Program-made: the position numbers and the translations under genes | From: Takashimella koratensis | Taxonomy: Eukaryota > Basidiomycota > Tremellomycetes > Trichosporonales > Tetragoniomycetaceae | Direction of reading: 5' to 3' | Length of the DNA stretch: 23,454 nt | Assembly (NCBI GenBank): GCA_003116875.1 | Contig: BCKT01000001.1 | Span: 2,863,560 to 2,887,013 of the forward strand | Notes under the pieces: generated by a model | What the model saw: only the letters and a program-made list of their open reading frames with translations | What the model was told of the DNA's origin: nothing | Database searches by the model: none | Shown: positions 1-10,839 of the stretch, one piece after another | How the letters are laid out: each line of letters begins with the position of its first letter | How positions within the stretch are numbered: position 1 is the stretch's first letter

Positions 1-612
1 CCCCCCCCCCGCTTTACCCAACCTCTGAACCCCTAGACTATCCTCCCTTCCTACGCCGTCCTTCCATCGGCCCCCGGCCACGACCTTTTGCAATTCTCTA
101 ACCTATTCCCAACTGATTTCCAACGACTTTTCTTTACGAAAAAAAAAAACCAAGTCTGCATCAGAGCGGGGATACAAAAAATCCCAAATCCGGATCTTGG
201 TCAAGTCTGTAAACTGGCCTTGCCTGACCGAGCTCGTGAACTGTTGCTCTCGACTAATCTCTCACTCTCACGCTTCGCCTCGCTGTCTCGCTTATCTTAT
301 CTCCCCGGCTCCAACTTATCACGCAATGCCTATCACCGCCGATCTTCGCGAATTGCACATGTAGAGATACCAAATCGTGCCCGACGGCCACGGCCTTCGT
401 CCACCGGCCGACCGCCCAACCTCCTACTCCCGCACAGCTGTCCCGGGCGCAGCACCCAAATTACACGCTCCCCGTTCCCACCCGATTCGTGCTCTCTAGT
501 CGATATCAGACACCCCGAGTTCGCCCGATTTCGAATGCACGCTTTTCGAATGATCAACGCTTTTCGAATAGACGTCTTTTCGAATAGGCGCCTTCGTCAC
601 CTCCGCCTAGGC
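1..612. other. Gene-poor left flank, 3' of HID1
   Basis: No convincing gene. The stretch opens with a run of 10 C. A C/T-rich segment (about 240-320) precedes an ATG at 326 with a purine at -3, but that frame stops after 12 codons (TAG at 362-364). Four copies of TTTCGAAT lie at about 529-585. HID1 ends just to the right on the minus strand, so part of this stretch is its 3' UTR and terminator region. Confidence 0.6.
529..585. repeat. Four spaced TTTCGAAT motifs
   Basis: The octamer TTTCGAAT, which contains the palindrome TTCGAA, ends at 536, 551, 569 and 585, so the spacing is 15, 18 and 16 bp. The last three copies are extended on the left to CTTTTCGAAT. This looks like a degenerate 15-18 bp tandem array lying just past the HID1 stop codon. 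It could be a protein-binding array or simply a decayed minisatellite; the sequence does not decide. Confidence 0.6.
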
Positions 613-3600
613 CTAGACCACGCCGATCATCTTGAGCACTCTCCCAACCTGTGCAGATCGAACAGGCGCCGGAGCTTGTTTCACGCCAAAGAGACGAACG
701 AGGGTGTCACGCCATACGCCGATACTGGTAAGTCCCGCCACGTAGATATCGCCCCAGAGGAGGGAAGTGAGCCAGATCCGGGATTGAGGCGACCACTGAG
801 GGTAAGTGTCAGCGAGGTGGATTTGCAACGAGTGGGGATGATAAGATATACCAACACGGATTGGGAATAGGAAGGGTAGCAGAGGTTGGTGGGTGAGGAG
901 TGGATGGTTGGCAAAGTTGAAATGCAGTGCTCACCTGGAATCTCCGTGGGAGGAAGTGAGGAGCAGGAGGGAGAACGTCGGTCAGGTCGGCCCCCTTGAG
1001 CAAGTTAAGCACCTTGGACGATGGTCCACCTGCTCGCGCCGACTGCGAGTCCTGAATCTTGGGCAAGAGTTCCGAGATAGCCACAAGGACTGGATCAAGA
1101 GGGAGCCTATACTCAATAGTTAGCACAACTCATAGTCCTTGCCTATGTATCTGCCCGCAAGACCAAGTAATGGCGCGAACAACTGACTCACCCTTTCTGC
1201 CAGCTCGAGACCCATTCTTGAGTCGGAACGTATCCGTTGGGCCCCACACCGGCCGCCGCGATCCTCATAAGCTCCTCGTCTGGGATATCCGGTTCGAGGC
1301 TCGTGTTGGTCGCTGACGGAGACGCGGGGTCGATTTCACGCATCTTTCCTCGTGCCTTTTCGCTTAGCCCGGCTTGGGCGCCACCGGTAGTAGTCTCGGA
1401 ACCTGGTGCGGGGCGAGAAGCGAGCGGGTCTTCGTCGGTGAGTGTCCCCGGTGTAGTCAAGGGCTGCGCCATGTCGGAAGGGGTAGTGAGTGGTGCTGAA
1501 GAGGCCGCAGCGTCCAGGTCTTCGCCTTCCTCGGTCTCACGAGCGAGCAGTGCAGTCTTCTCGGCCAACATTGCGAGTTCAGAGTCGGTCCTGACCAGTC
1601 CACGAGACTGGGGGTTCGCGGCTTGGTCTTTGTCTGCGGCAGAGCGGTTCCGTCGGCGCTGAATCTCGCGAAGACCAGAGACGAGTGTAAACGTTGCGAG
1701 GGTTTGGAAGTCCTGATGCGATCGAAGCATGGCGTAGATGAGGTTAGGGTTCTCTGAGAAGGTGTCAGCTTGATGGCCAGAGACGACAATAAGTTCAGCT
1801 CACCGTTGAGTTGGTGGTACAAGATCGAATTGAACGTCTCGAGCCTGTATCAAATGGTCAGTAAGTCTTCTCTCGCTTTGAAAGACACAGGTGACCTACA
1901 AGTAGTAGACGAGTCGCGGGTGGCCCTCGTCGGCGAGCAAAAAGTTTGGCGACGAGAACGCTTTGAACAATTGCAAGAGACGGGTGGATGCTTGGACACC
2001 GATGTGGCGTAAGTGAGGGGCGACGTTGGCGATACTGATGGTGAGAGCCGGGAAGAGCGGGTTGAGCCCTGGTGTGGTGGCGATGGAGTAGATAGACTGA
2101 GAGGGTCAGCAAGAGAGCCCGAAATCAAGACTGCTTGAGGACCAAGAACGATCAAGCAGTGTGTATCAGGCATAATTCGCCAATTACTCACCACAATCAT
2201 GAAGTCCGCCGCAGAGCCCGGGACAGCCCATTTGGCAAGCACCGCTTGTCTCAGCGGCTGATTCACCGCCTGCGCAAATCCTTGATCTGCTGACAACGTC
2301 TGAAGGAGGTACGCCAACATACGGAGAAGGCCGTGGTTTGCCGGATCATCTTTAAACTCGAGACAACAGATCAAGATGTACCCGATGACGTCGATAGCTT
2401 TGCCCGACTCGAAGATGTAAGATCGGAACCGTTTGTTCAGGTCGACGAGGCGCCAGAAGAGCATAAACGTTTCCAGGATGTAAGGGATGGGCTTTTTGCT
2501 CCCGGGTAGGTACTTGTTGGTGACTGATATTTGTTCTTCGAGGATACCGAGGATCCCGCCGAGAACAAACGCAAAGTCATCCTTGCGATGCTGTTGGAGT
2601 CAGCATAAGATCATCGCCGTGTTACGAGATTTTGTGTATAGCTGTTTTGTGCAAATAGCGCATTCTTGATTCAGACCACTCACCAGCTTGGAGACAAAGT
2701 ACCTGAACGCATTATCGTCCTTGTCTCTCGGATCCGACGGCGCGGCGTCACTTTTATGGTCTAGTGCAACCAATAGCGCCATCAACGACATCCTGACCAA
2801 TTCCCTCCTCTCGTCTGACGCCTTGAACACGAGATGGTTGTACGGGACTGCCCCTACTGCTCCTGCCTTCGGGCTCGAGAGGGCCGTGTTGAGCAACGAA
2901 CAGAGGAGAGAGAGGACCAATCGCCGTTCGAGCGCGTGCGTGAGGTGCGTGAGTGGGATGTTGTGGTGTGTCCCCAAAGCGAGAGGTGGGGTGTAGATGG
3001 TAGATGAGAGGAGGATGAGGAGGAAACGAAGAACCTCGGTCTTGTTTCGATCAAGGTCGGCGGCGGACCCAACGCTCACGGTGCTCCCTACGCCCTTCTC
3101 CCAGATCACGTACTGTGTCATGAGTAGAAGCTCACTGTCAGCTTGTGCACAAATCCCCTGCGAATCCCCTGCGGCATAGTCCATGCTCTCGCGATCGAGC
3201 AGATCCTGACTCACGTTGATCTTATCCCCTAAACCGTCCTGTCCTCGCACACCGTCTGGTACCGTAAACCCTGCGCAGAAGAGCAAATCGATCGTGCAGC
3301 TGAACAGCCTATCCGCGAGACACGGTACCGTTTCATCCTCTTTCCCTTCACCCTCTGCTTCTCCTTCTTTGACTTCATCTCCCGGATTCGCTAATGGATC
3401 CCGAATCGGCCCATCTTCCTCTGTCGCACCGAGTGTCGATGCTTCCTCCGTCCGCGGCGGGTTCCCTACGGTCGCTTTGAACGCACGTACACCTGCGTCA
3501 ATCTCATCGTCGTCGTCGTCTTCGTCACCCGAGTCGATAGTGAACTGGGGCTGCTCGGGCGTCGCGCGGTTCTCAAACTCGTGCGTAGGGGTAGCTGTGG

Positions 3601-4503
3601 ACGAAGGGAGTTTTTCTCGTTTCCAGAGGTACCTCGCTGCCCAGGTCGCGCTGACAAGGTCCCCGCTGAGTGCAGTCGCTTCCACATCGTCAGTCGTGCC
3701 GTTCTCCGGAGCGTTGTCTATTCCGAGACCAGTAGACGAAGCAGATGCCGCAGCTTCGATCCCACCGCCCTCTGCCTCGTATACCACCACGAGGATGCGG
3801 CCGAGCACGCGCAGACAGTTGAGCGCCGTCCGTGTCGTGTCGACCATGGGGAACGCGTGGGAAGGGAGAAGCGTGAATAGTCGATGAGAGAGGGATTCCA
3901 CGAGATTGGCGAGGTTCTCCGGGTTACTCGTGAGTGCTTGTCGCACTAGATTGTGTCAGCGAAGGGAAGATCACACGAGATGTAGGGACGACTTACCATC
4001 TTGCGCGGAGATGAGGGAGTAGACATCGTTGGCAGAGTTGAATAGCGTCCAGTATTGACTCCAATAACTCTCTTCGCTGAGTGGAATCACCTGTGGACTG
4101 GGTCAGCGTTCATCCGTCTACTTTGTCCGTTGTGTGAGATGCTCCGACTGGCCGCTGATGCCGAGGACGACCCTTGGCACGGCACAGCATCGCGCCAAGC
4201 CTAATGTCTGGCCGTAGCAACCACCATGCAATGGTCTTCTACGGATCGTCTCGTCTCCGTTCTCTTCACTATACCCAGCCCCATCGCGCCCAGCCTAAGA
4301 ACTTCCTCCTATCTCTTCTCCGTTGTCGCTGACATGCCGAGGGTAGAGACACAAGCACTCACGTCCTCGCTGTAGAGCCGCTTGATACCGTTCTCCCCGG
4401 CCCGAAAGGCGACCTGCGCGTCTTCCTGGGACGAGAGGAACGGGAGCCCGATCGCCTGCGGGAGGGACTTGAGGGTAGGTAGCGACGGGAGTGACTTGAA
4501 CAT
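613..4503 (-). CDS. HID1: HID1 family protein (Golgi/secretory trafficking), 9 exons
   Basis: Predicted 1016-residue homologue of HID1 (Pfam Hi-temp-dauer-inducing family, related to dymeclin), a peripheral protein of the medial/trans-Golgi needed for secretory-granule and vesicle sorting in animals. Exons (minus): 4503-4363, 4090-3997, 3945-2684, 2590-2192, 2096-1900, 1844-1804, 1753-1192, 1106-935, 795-613; all introns are GT-AG and the frame closes exactly. Family signatures seen: the N-terminal VAFRAGENGIKRLY block, ALNCLRVLGRIL near residue 120, LLFCAGFTVP near 300, FMLFWRLVDLNKRFRSYIF in exon 4, GLNPLFPALTISIANVAPHL in exon 5, and a C-terminal LLWGDIYVAG block. Two disordered acidic insertions (about residues 188-286 and 755-860) make it longer than animal HID1. 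It starts MFKSLP and lacks the Met-Gly myristoylation start of human HID1. Exon 6 is only 41 nt. No transmembrane segment is apparent. Confidence 0.92.
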
Positions 4504-5151
4504 TGTTCAAGCTGGGGGCAGTGAGGAGGAGTGAAGGAGAGGTGGGTGGATGGTGGATGGGTGAGGTGAGGTGGAAGAGAGCGTGTCGGTCAGCTGCGGT
4601 GAGACTGATTCACTCAGGGTCCGCAGCGGCAATGGGGAGTTGTGGCAGCGTCAGCCAACAAACAGGTGAGAAACAAGCCAAGACATGAACAATGGAGCGA
4701 TGCAGTCAAGGAGACAAGCGCAGTATGCATGAGATCAGCAGAGAATGGGATAGTCCCACGCTCACCAGGTATGAAACCTGTTGCAGAGTCAGAGCCAATA
4801 AGAGAGATAGTACGAGATCCATGCTACACAAGACCGCAAAGGGCCAATAACTAGACTATGAAAATGGAACTGAACCTGGATAGAGACGATGAGTTGAAAA
4901 AAACTTGACCAGAAAGCTGTGACCAGAACGAGAGCAATCACTAGAACCCAAAGACAAGAGAAGAGTGTACCTAAATGGTATATCGAAACAGTCCCGCCCA
5001 ATGATTAGATCTAACGTTCGCCCCCTGCCCGACTCCATTACGCGACTGCCAATCCTCCCTCCCGATGAAGCATTAAAACCCCGTCTGCCTGTTTTCACAG
5101 CGCACACTCAGACAGAGAGCTGTCCAACTTACCACGCAAGCGCGGTTCGCT
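4504..5151. other. Intergenic: HID1 upstream region and kinase 3' end
   Basis: 648 bp between two minus-strand genes arranged head to tail: the kinase stop codon is at 5152-5154 and the HID1 ATG at 4503. The sequence is mixed purine-rich with no ORF that looks coding. It should hold the kinase 3' UTR and terminator on the right and the HID1 promoter and leader on the left. I see no strong TATA box or known operator. Confidence 0.6.
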
Positions 5152-8100
5152 TCAAAAATTCACATCCCAGTTTGGCTGAGTTTCACCCTTGACTCTTTTT
5201 CTCGCATTCTTGATCATCTCCACAACGAGCTTCTGATGGATCGGTTTCGGGATGATCTCGTCTGCTCCAGCGCCAATGTACTCGTCTTGGTCCTCGCGCA
5301 GGGCGTTGCCGGTACATCCGACGATATACAGTGGGCAGCCCATGAGTCGGACTTCACGCGCAACTTCGACACCGCTGAGTAATGGCATTTGGCTAGGGCA
5401 GGGATCAGCCAACTTTCTGGTGAGAAAAACAGATTCTTGGGGAGTGGAAGCGATACACTTCGTTCACTGTTAATGACACTCACTTGTCCAAGAAGCAGAC
5501 ATCAAACGACGGGACATTCGGCGATCCTTGATAACTCTCTCGAATAAGATCTAGCGCAATCTTCCCATTCTCCGCGGTAGTCACTTGATGTCCGAGTCGT
5601 TTCATCATACGTGACATGAGCATCCGTGTGAGTCTAATCAACCGGAAAAAAAGCAAGATATCAGTTCAATTCTCGATTGCTTTCTGCCTGCGTTAACTGG
5701 AGACCAGGGGGACTTACGGGTCGTCATCTACAATGAGCGCGAAGAGAGGTGCGTTTTCATCCTCTACGCTGATGGTAGCCGCAGCAGGAGCCGCTTGGAC
5801 CTTTACCAAGCTCGTTCCTCCCACTGCATCGGCACTTTCCCCAGCCCCGCCCGCATCCCTCACTGTGCCGTCGAACGCCTCCATCGCCGCCTCAGCAGTC
5901 ACTGCTCCTTCAGGTGTTGGACTGGTGATCGACCTCATCTGCCCTGCCACCGCAGCATCTGCAACCGCACCTCCAGCCGCACCCATCCCAGCTACGCTAC
6001 CGGTATTTGATGGTTCAGAACCCGACGAACCGATCGCTGTCCATTCCGACGACCTCCGCTCCGTCGCGGGTGTGACAAACGGATCCGCCCATCGCATTTC
6101 ATCCTCTGGTGAACTATCAGGTGGTGAGAATGTCGACATTATTGTAGTCTCCGGTAATATTGTCACTCTATGACCAAGGAGAGGTCGCGTTGAATCGGTT
6201 TTGCCTATCACTGGTCGGGTACCGGGGAGACCTAGGTCGCTGTCTCGAACCACGACGGTGGAGACTGGTGCGGAGAGTGTGTAACCGCCACCTCCACCAC
6301 CAGTGGCAGCGACGACGCCGGCTTCGCTCATGTGGTCTGCGCTGAACGCGTGGGTTCGCGGGATCGTGGGCGTCCGAAGGGTGATACCCTCGGACTCGGC
6401 CTTGCTCGGTGATGGCAGACTATACGGGAGCTCAAACCTGACAAATTCAAAGAAGAGAGTCATGGTCAGCAAAGCCACGTATGCTCACCCTTGGTACCGC
6501 TCTAAGCGCAACTCACCAGAAAGTCGACCCTTTGCCAAACTCTGAATCAACTCCCAACCTCCCTCCACTCAACTTCACAATCTGCCTAACCAACGCCAAT
6601 CCCAACCCACTGCCTTTCCCGCCCTGCCTCCTTCCAATCTCCGTTTGGACATACGGCGAGAACAGCCTATTATCAATAACGTCCTGTTTCTTGAGCCCGA
6701 CGCCTGTATCGTGAACTTCGACACGGATGATAGCCTTGTGGACCTTGTGCCATGCTTTGTCGTCGGGAGTAGGGGCGGCGGGAGCGGCAGAGCCAGAGGC
6801 AACGTTGACTGCTGTTGGGGTGGAGGAAGGGTCGGAGATGGAGACGGTAGGGTCGGGACCGGGCGTAGTGTTGGCGGTATCCGTCGCAGGAGCAGGGGTG
6901 GTGGATCGCCTGCTCTCGCGTGACTGCCTGATCGACTCAACATGGACCGATCCCTTCTCCACATCGGGCGACATCGACCGCCTTCCGTCCCCGAGTAACC
7001 GGTGGTGTGCTATCTGAGCCGAAGCGAGTGTCTTTTGCCTCTCCGCATTGATCTCCGCCTGCCGTAACGGATCATCAATCTCGGTCGACGGCGTCGGTTC
7101 CAATCGCGGGAACAACAACTTGGTAACGATTCGAACCGACCCAGAGTCGGTAAATTTCAGAGCGTTACTGACGAGGTTGGAAGTAACTTGACGTAGTCGC
7201 ATCTCGTCACCAATGAAGATACCCCCAATCTTCTCAACATGAGGGTCAAGTTCAACGGATAGGTCGATGCCGGCCATATCGGCTTGACTGCGGTGTGAGA
7301 GAGCGACGAGTTGGATCGAGCGGTGAAACGAGAAAGTCTTGCGGGCTTGAGTGAACCGGCCCGACTCCATGCGGTTGAACGAAAGAACGTCGTTGAGAAC
7401 CTGTCGAGCGTTAGCAATGCTATAGACCCACAGACCGTCAGAGTTGACTGACCTTTTCCATCATGGCCAGACTACCCATCAGACCATCAACCATCTGCTT
7501 CTGATCCTCTTGAATCCCTTCAAACACCTTCTCCCCATCCAGATTCTGTACCGCCAGCAACGCCGTGTTGAGCGGAACTCGCACCTCGTGGAAGATATAC
7601 GAGACGAAACGTTTCTTCGAATCCGATGCCTTTCGCTCCATGACTTGAGCCGATTGGACCGCCCTGTACTGAATTTTGAGCTGTTGTCGAAGCGCAAACA
7701 TCGCTCGATCGCTCCGCTCGCGGAAGAACGAGACACCGATGAGGAAGGAATGGTACATCGCAAAGTTGATCACGTTCCTGTAGAACAGATTCGGTACCTC
7801 TGGCTGTCCCAGGAGGAGGACACCGATAAGGATGATCCATGCCGAGGCGCCGACAGCGTGTAATGCTCGCGCTTGGCGCATAACGACGGCCGCAAGTGTC
7901 GGCATACCGAAAGCGAAGCCGAGGAGGTTGATGAAGTTGCGAGTGCCGCACTGGTTGTTTTCTGCGAAGAAGCCGCAGAGGAACATCTCGATGATGAGGA
8001 TGATGGGAAAGACCCAAGTCGCGCCGAGGAGCCACGGTTGCCATATCCAGTTCTTTAACCGCGGAAAGTCCCACATCTATAAAGTCACGCGTAAGCGGTG

Positions 8101-9354
8101 CTCACTAGGCAAGCTAGAAGACTTGTGGAGGTGTGCAGGAATGGCTGGGACGAAATTTGGTGTGAATGGATGTGAAGGAACTGGGTTGGGACTTACCACC
8201 ATAATCGGCAAAGGGAGAGTTAAAAATCCAGCGATTCCAAAGTACGCATACCAGTTCCATATTGAGTAAGGCCGCGGCAAGAGGGCAAGCGTGAGGATAT
8301 AGTTGACCACGAAGAAGAAAGACGACGCGAGAGCTCCCATCTTTGAGCTGAACCAAGCCTTTGTATGTCGATGTCAGTGATGTGTATTCGGGTGTGTGTT
8401 GGAGGCAACGGTCACTTTCACCAAACCATCACTCACCTCTTTCTGGTACGAGTATTCCTTGTCTCCCTCAGAGTACTTCGAGTCCATGAAATGCACCATG
8501 TTAGGCCAAAGCCTCTCAACGAGGAACTCGTAGACTACCGTTGTCTCGATCCAGGTTTTCTTCATATCCCTTCTTGGGGCGCTACTCCCGCTCGGCTGAG
8601 TCCTCTTCTCCACTGCGACGCGTGTTCGGCCTCCTTCCTCCTCGTCGTCCTCTTCGCCCGAGACAGGTGTGATATCGAACACATCATCGTCTTCATCCGA
8701 CATATTCCTGTTCCGCTTCTCCTTCTCTTTTGTCTTTTCCCCTTCCTTGGCGCTACCTCGGCGTGCGAATCGGCTCTTTCCTTTCGCCTTGCCCTTGTCC
8801 TTGCCCTTGCTCTTCTCCAGTCCCGAGCTGCGCCGCTTCCCGAATCCTTCCGCGATCGCCGATCCAAAGTCGCCGGCCTCGCTTCCGGCGGTACGCGGTG
8901 TCCCCACCCCGCTTGCCGAGGGCATTGGCGTCGATCCCGAGTCGGACCCCGATTTCGCTGGCCTCGGCTTGAACAATGTAAAGTCATGATCAACAACAAC
9001 GTGGGAAACAGGTTCTTGCGGTCCACAGTCCTCGTCGTCCCCTCCGAACCGCGAGTTACTATTCGCTTGGCTGCCCTTGCGGAAGGGTCCGCCTTTTCTT
9101 CGACGTTTGCTGGATCCATCACGCGCGTTCAGGATCTCGAGCGGGTGCGAACCAGGCGCGGGCGTATGCGAGTAGGAGCCGCCGGTGGACTCGTGGTTGT
9201 GGTACGATGAGCCGAGGGCGGACTCGGACGTGGTGGATGGGTGTGTAGGGGGAGAGAGATGGGAGAGGATATTGGAGACGATGGAGCGAAGGTTCGGGGT
9301 CTGGAAGCGCGCCTTGGTCCCTTTGGACGGCTTGGGCGGTTTAGGGGGCGCCAT
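5152..9354 (-). CDS. Transmembrane hybrid histidine kinase with C-terminal receiver, 7 exons
   Basis: Predicted 1232-residue two-component hybrid kinase that would autophosphorylate on His and pass phosphate to its own receiver Asp, then to an HPt/Ypd1-type protein. Exons (minus): 9354-8437, 8358-8197, 8076-7453, 7400-6517, 6437-5718, 5633-5484, 5392-5152. Order: a disordered Ser/Lys-rich cytosolic N-terminus (1 to about 300); about six hydrophobic segments (315-333, 343-360, 372-397, 408-426, 436-450, 462-478); H-box FVSYIFHEVRVPLN with His523; N-box NLVSNALKF (Asn643/Asn647); G1 DTGVG (799-803); F-box LFSPY; G2 GKGSGLGLAL (829-838); a linker of about 230 residues; receiver with acidic DDD 1100-1102, phospho-acceptor Asp1152 in CFLDNQMP, Thr1180 and Lys1202. 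A low-complexity insert of about 120 residues (663-783) splits the N-box from G1. The start is the first ATG in frame (Gly/Pro/Lys-rich MAPPKPPK). No PAS or HAMP domain was seen; the membrane block is the likely sensor. The ligand is unknown. Confidence 0.92.
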
Positions 9355-9640
9355 GGTGACTCGCTCGGGGTTGGGGGTTTGATCAACGCGCGGTAGATGC
9401 AGACGATACGCAGCCTGCCCGGACGCAGGTGATGGGCTAGGCGGGGTTGATGGCGCGAGTGGGGTCAAGGTCGATGCTAGATCACTGCTGCTCGGTTCGT
9501 TGGGTGTTTATTTTTTTCGCAGCAGATGCAAGGTGCTTTTTTTTTTCTGGGTCGACTAGATCGAGGTGCCCCAGAAACAGATTGATTCCAGCAATAAACC
9601 TCGTCCAGGGTGACAATGGGACAATGCGAATAGGCTCAAG
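9355..9640. promoter_or_regulatory. Kinase upstream region (promoter/leader)
   Basis: 286 bp between the stop codon of the broken minus-strand gene (9641-9643) and the kinase ATG (9354). In-frame sequence continues open upstream of the ATG to about 9468 but contains no earlier ATG, which supports the chosen start. A T-rich tract (about 9509-9547) reads as poly-A in the kinase transcription sense, a possible nucleosome-depleted promoter element. No sharper motif was seen. Confidence 0.45.
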
Positions 9641-10203
9641 CTAGCGTCCGGCCTCGGATGAATCGTACGAGAGGTTGGATCGGCAGGATGAAGAGTAGAT
9701 GGGAGGGTTGAAGAGGGCGGGTTGGTGTTGGTTGAACGGTACCACGGTGACCTCGGGCAGGTGAGACGCGGGGGGTAAGGGCGCAAACGGGGCGTTCAAG
9801 GATACACAGTGATGACGACAAAAGTCCACGACTCGACTCGTGCAGATCTTGATTCTATTCTTCAAAGCGGGGTGGACTACGATGACAAGCGGGATACCGA
9901 GGAGTTTGTATGCATCGTTTCGTAGGTCGGGGTGACGTGTAATCAATCGTGCGATGATGGTTTCACCCCACGGCCCGGCGAGTGCGGTCACGGTCTCGGG
10001 CAGCCCAGTGATATCGAGGAAAAACAGACTCCGCCTTTGGTGAAGCCTGTATAATCTAGACTCTGGAAGTCTATGCCCGCGTCTTCGTATGCAGCACGAA
10101 CAGAGTCAGAGCGGCCGTGATCGGGTACCCCGAAGAGGTGGATGGGGGATGAGGTAGAGATGGAAAAGTGTAAAGTGTTCCAGAGTAGAGTTTTGGCAGA
10201 CGA
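9641..10203 (-). pseudogene. Unrecognised coding exon broken by a one-base frameshift
   Basis: Two abutting minus-strand frames both look coding in residue content and codon choice. The first (10203 to about 10028, roughly 58 residues, including HLFGVPDHGRSDSVRAAYED) runs into the second (about 10027-9641, 128 residues, including LFFLDITGLPETVTALAG and DAYKLLGIPLVIVVHPALKN, stop TAG 9641-9643). The break lies in GGAGT/CTG at about 10027-10029, where one base is missing relative to a single continuous frame. A good acceptor (CTAAC branch site, then GAGAG) precedes 10203, so upstream exons are expected but I could not define them; a GTGAGC near 10286 is a candidate donor. I do not recognise the family and no catalytic motif is obvious. 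It may be a recent pseudogene, a sequencing error in a real gene, or a very unusual intron. The kinase follows 287 bp downstream on the same strand. Confidence 0.5.
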
Positions 10204-10654
10204 CTCTCAGTGTTAGGTTACAGTAGTGAGTCCCTGTCTCCGGTGTCCCTGCTTGGATTCTGTGTCTCATGCTCCTTCATGCTCACGTTGTCCGCAGCGC
10301 AGCCCGACAACCTGACAGCTTGACAGCCTGACCTCGCTTCCACACCCAAACTCTAATCCAAATGCATAGGACCGACGGCCGAACCCACCGCTACTCGCGA
10401 CCCAGCAAAACGTTGACCCACTTGACTGCGCGAAGACCGGTTTCCAGAGGTCCGTACGTCCGTGTCCATCCCCTCTGCCCTTGACTCTAGCTCACTTCAC
10501 CAGGCACTCGCGCGCGCCTCGGCGAGATGTGTACAAGTCCCTCCCCCCTATCCCATATCCCCTATTCCCTTGACCGCTTTGAAAGGTGCTGACTTGCTGA
10601 CGAGGGGACCGGGGAATAGGCCGGACATTAGGCCGAGCAAGGAAGCGACAGCGT

Positions 10655-10672
10655 CAGCAGCAGCAGCAGCAG
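10655..10672. repeat. (CAG)6 microsatellite
   Basis: Six uninterrupted CAG units. On the plus strand in the open frame they read as GCA and encode alanines. Length polymorphism between isolates would be expected. Confidence 0.8.
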
Positions 10673-10839
10673 CGGCGAAGAAGGGTCGCCGTTGTTGACT
10701 TTTACGATTCACCCTCGACGCCACCTGGCGCAGAGGCGCAAGTTGGCGCGGTACGCACACGGCGCCCGAACAGAGGGGCAAAGGGGGGTTGTGCGGTATT
10801 CAGTCGTTCAGGAAGAAAAAAGTATCGTGGCCTGCCCTG

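Noticed and set aside
3216..3887. 223-codon plus-strand open frame, Ser/Pro-rich
   Set aside because: It lies entirely antisense to HID1 exon 3, which has clear family motifs; composition is that of a reverse-strand shadow of GC-rich codons.
5733..6173. 146-codon plus-strand frame, Ala/Pro/Ser-rich
   Set aside because: Antisense to the linker exon of the histidine kinase; low-complexity shadow.
5733..6478. The Ala/Ser/Pro-rich stretch between kinase and receiver as a separate gene
   Set aside because: Splice sites at 6437 and 5718 join it in frame to the kinase and the receiver, so it is the linker of the hybrid protein.
8365..9210. 281-codon plus-strand frame
   Set aside because: Antisense to kinase exon 1 and intron 1, starts without an ATG context that fits a gene, and has no recognisable domain.
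10548..10781. Minus-strand frame with an alanine run and a targeting-signal look
   Set aside because: The alanines come from the CAG microsatellite and the frame stops at once downstream; no splice path to the broken minus-strand exon could be found.
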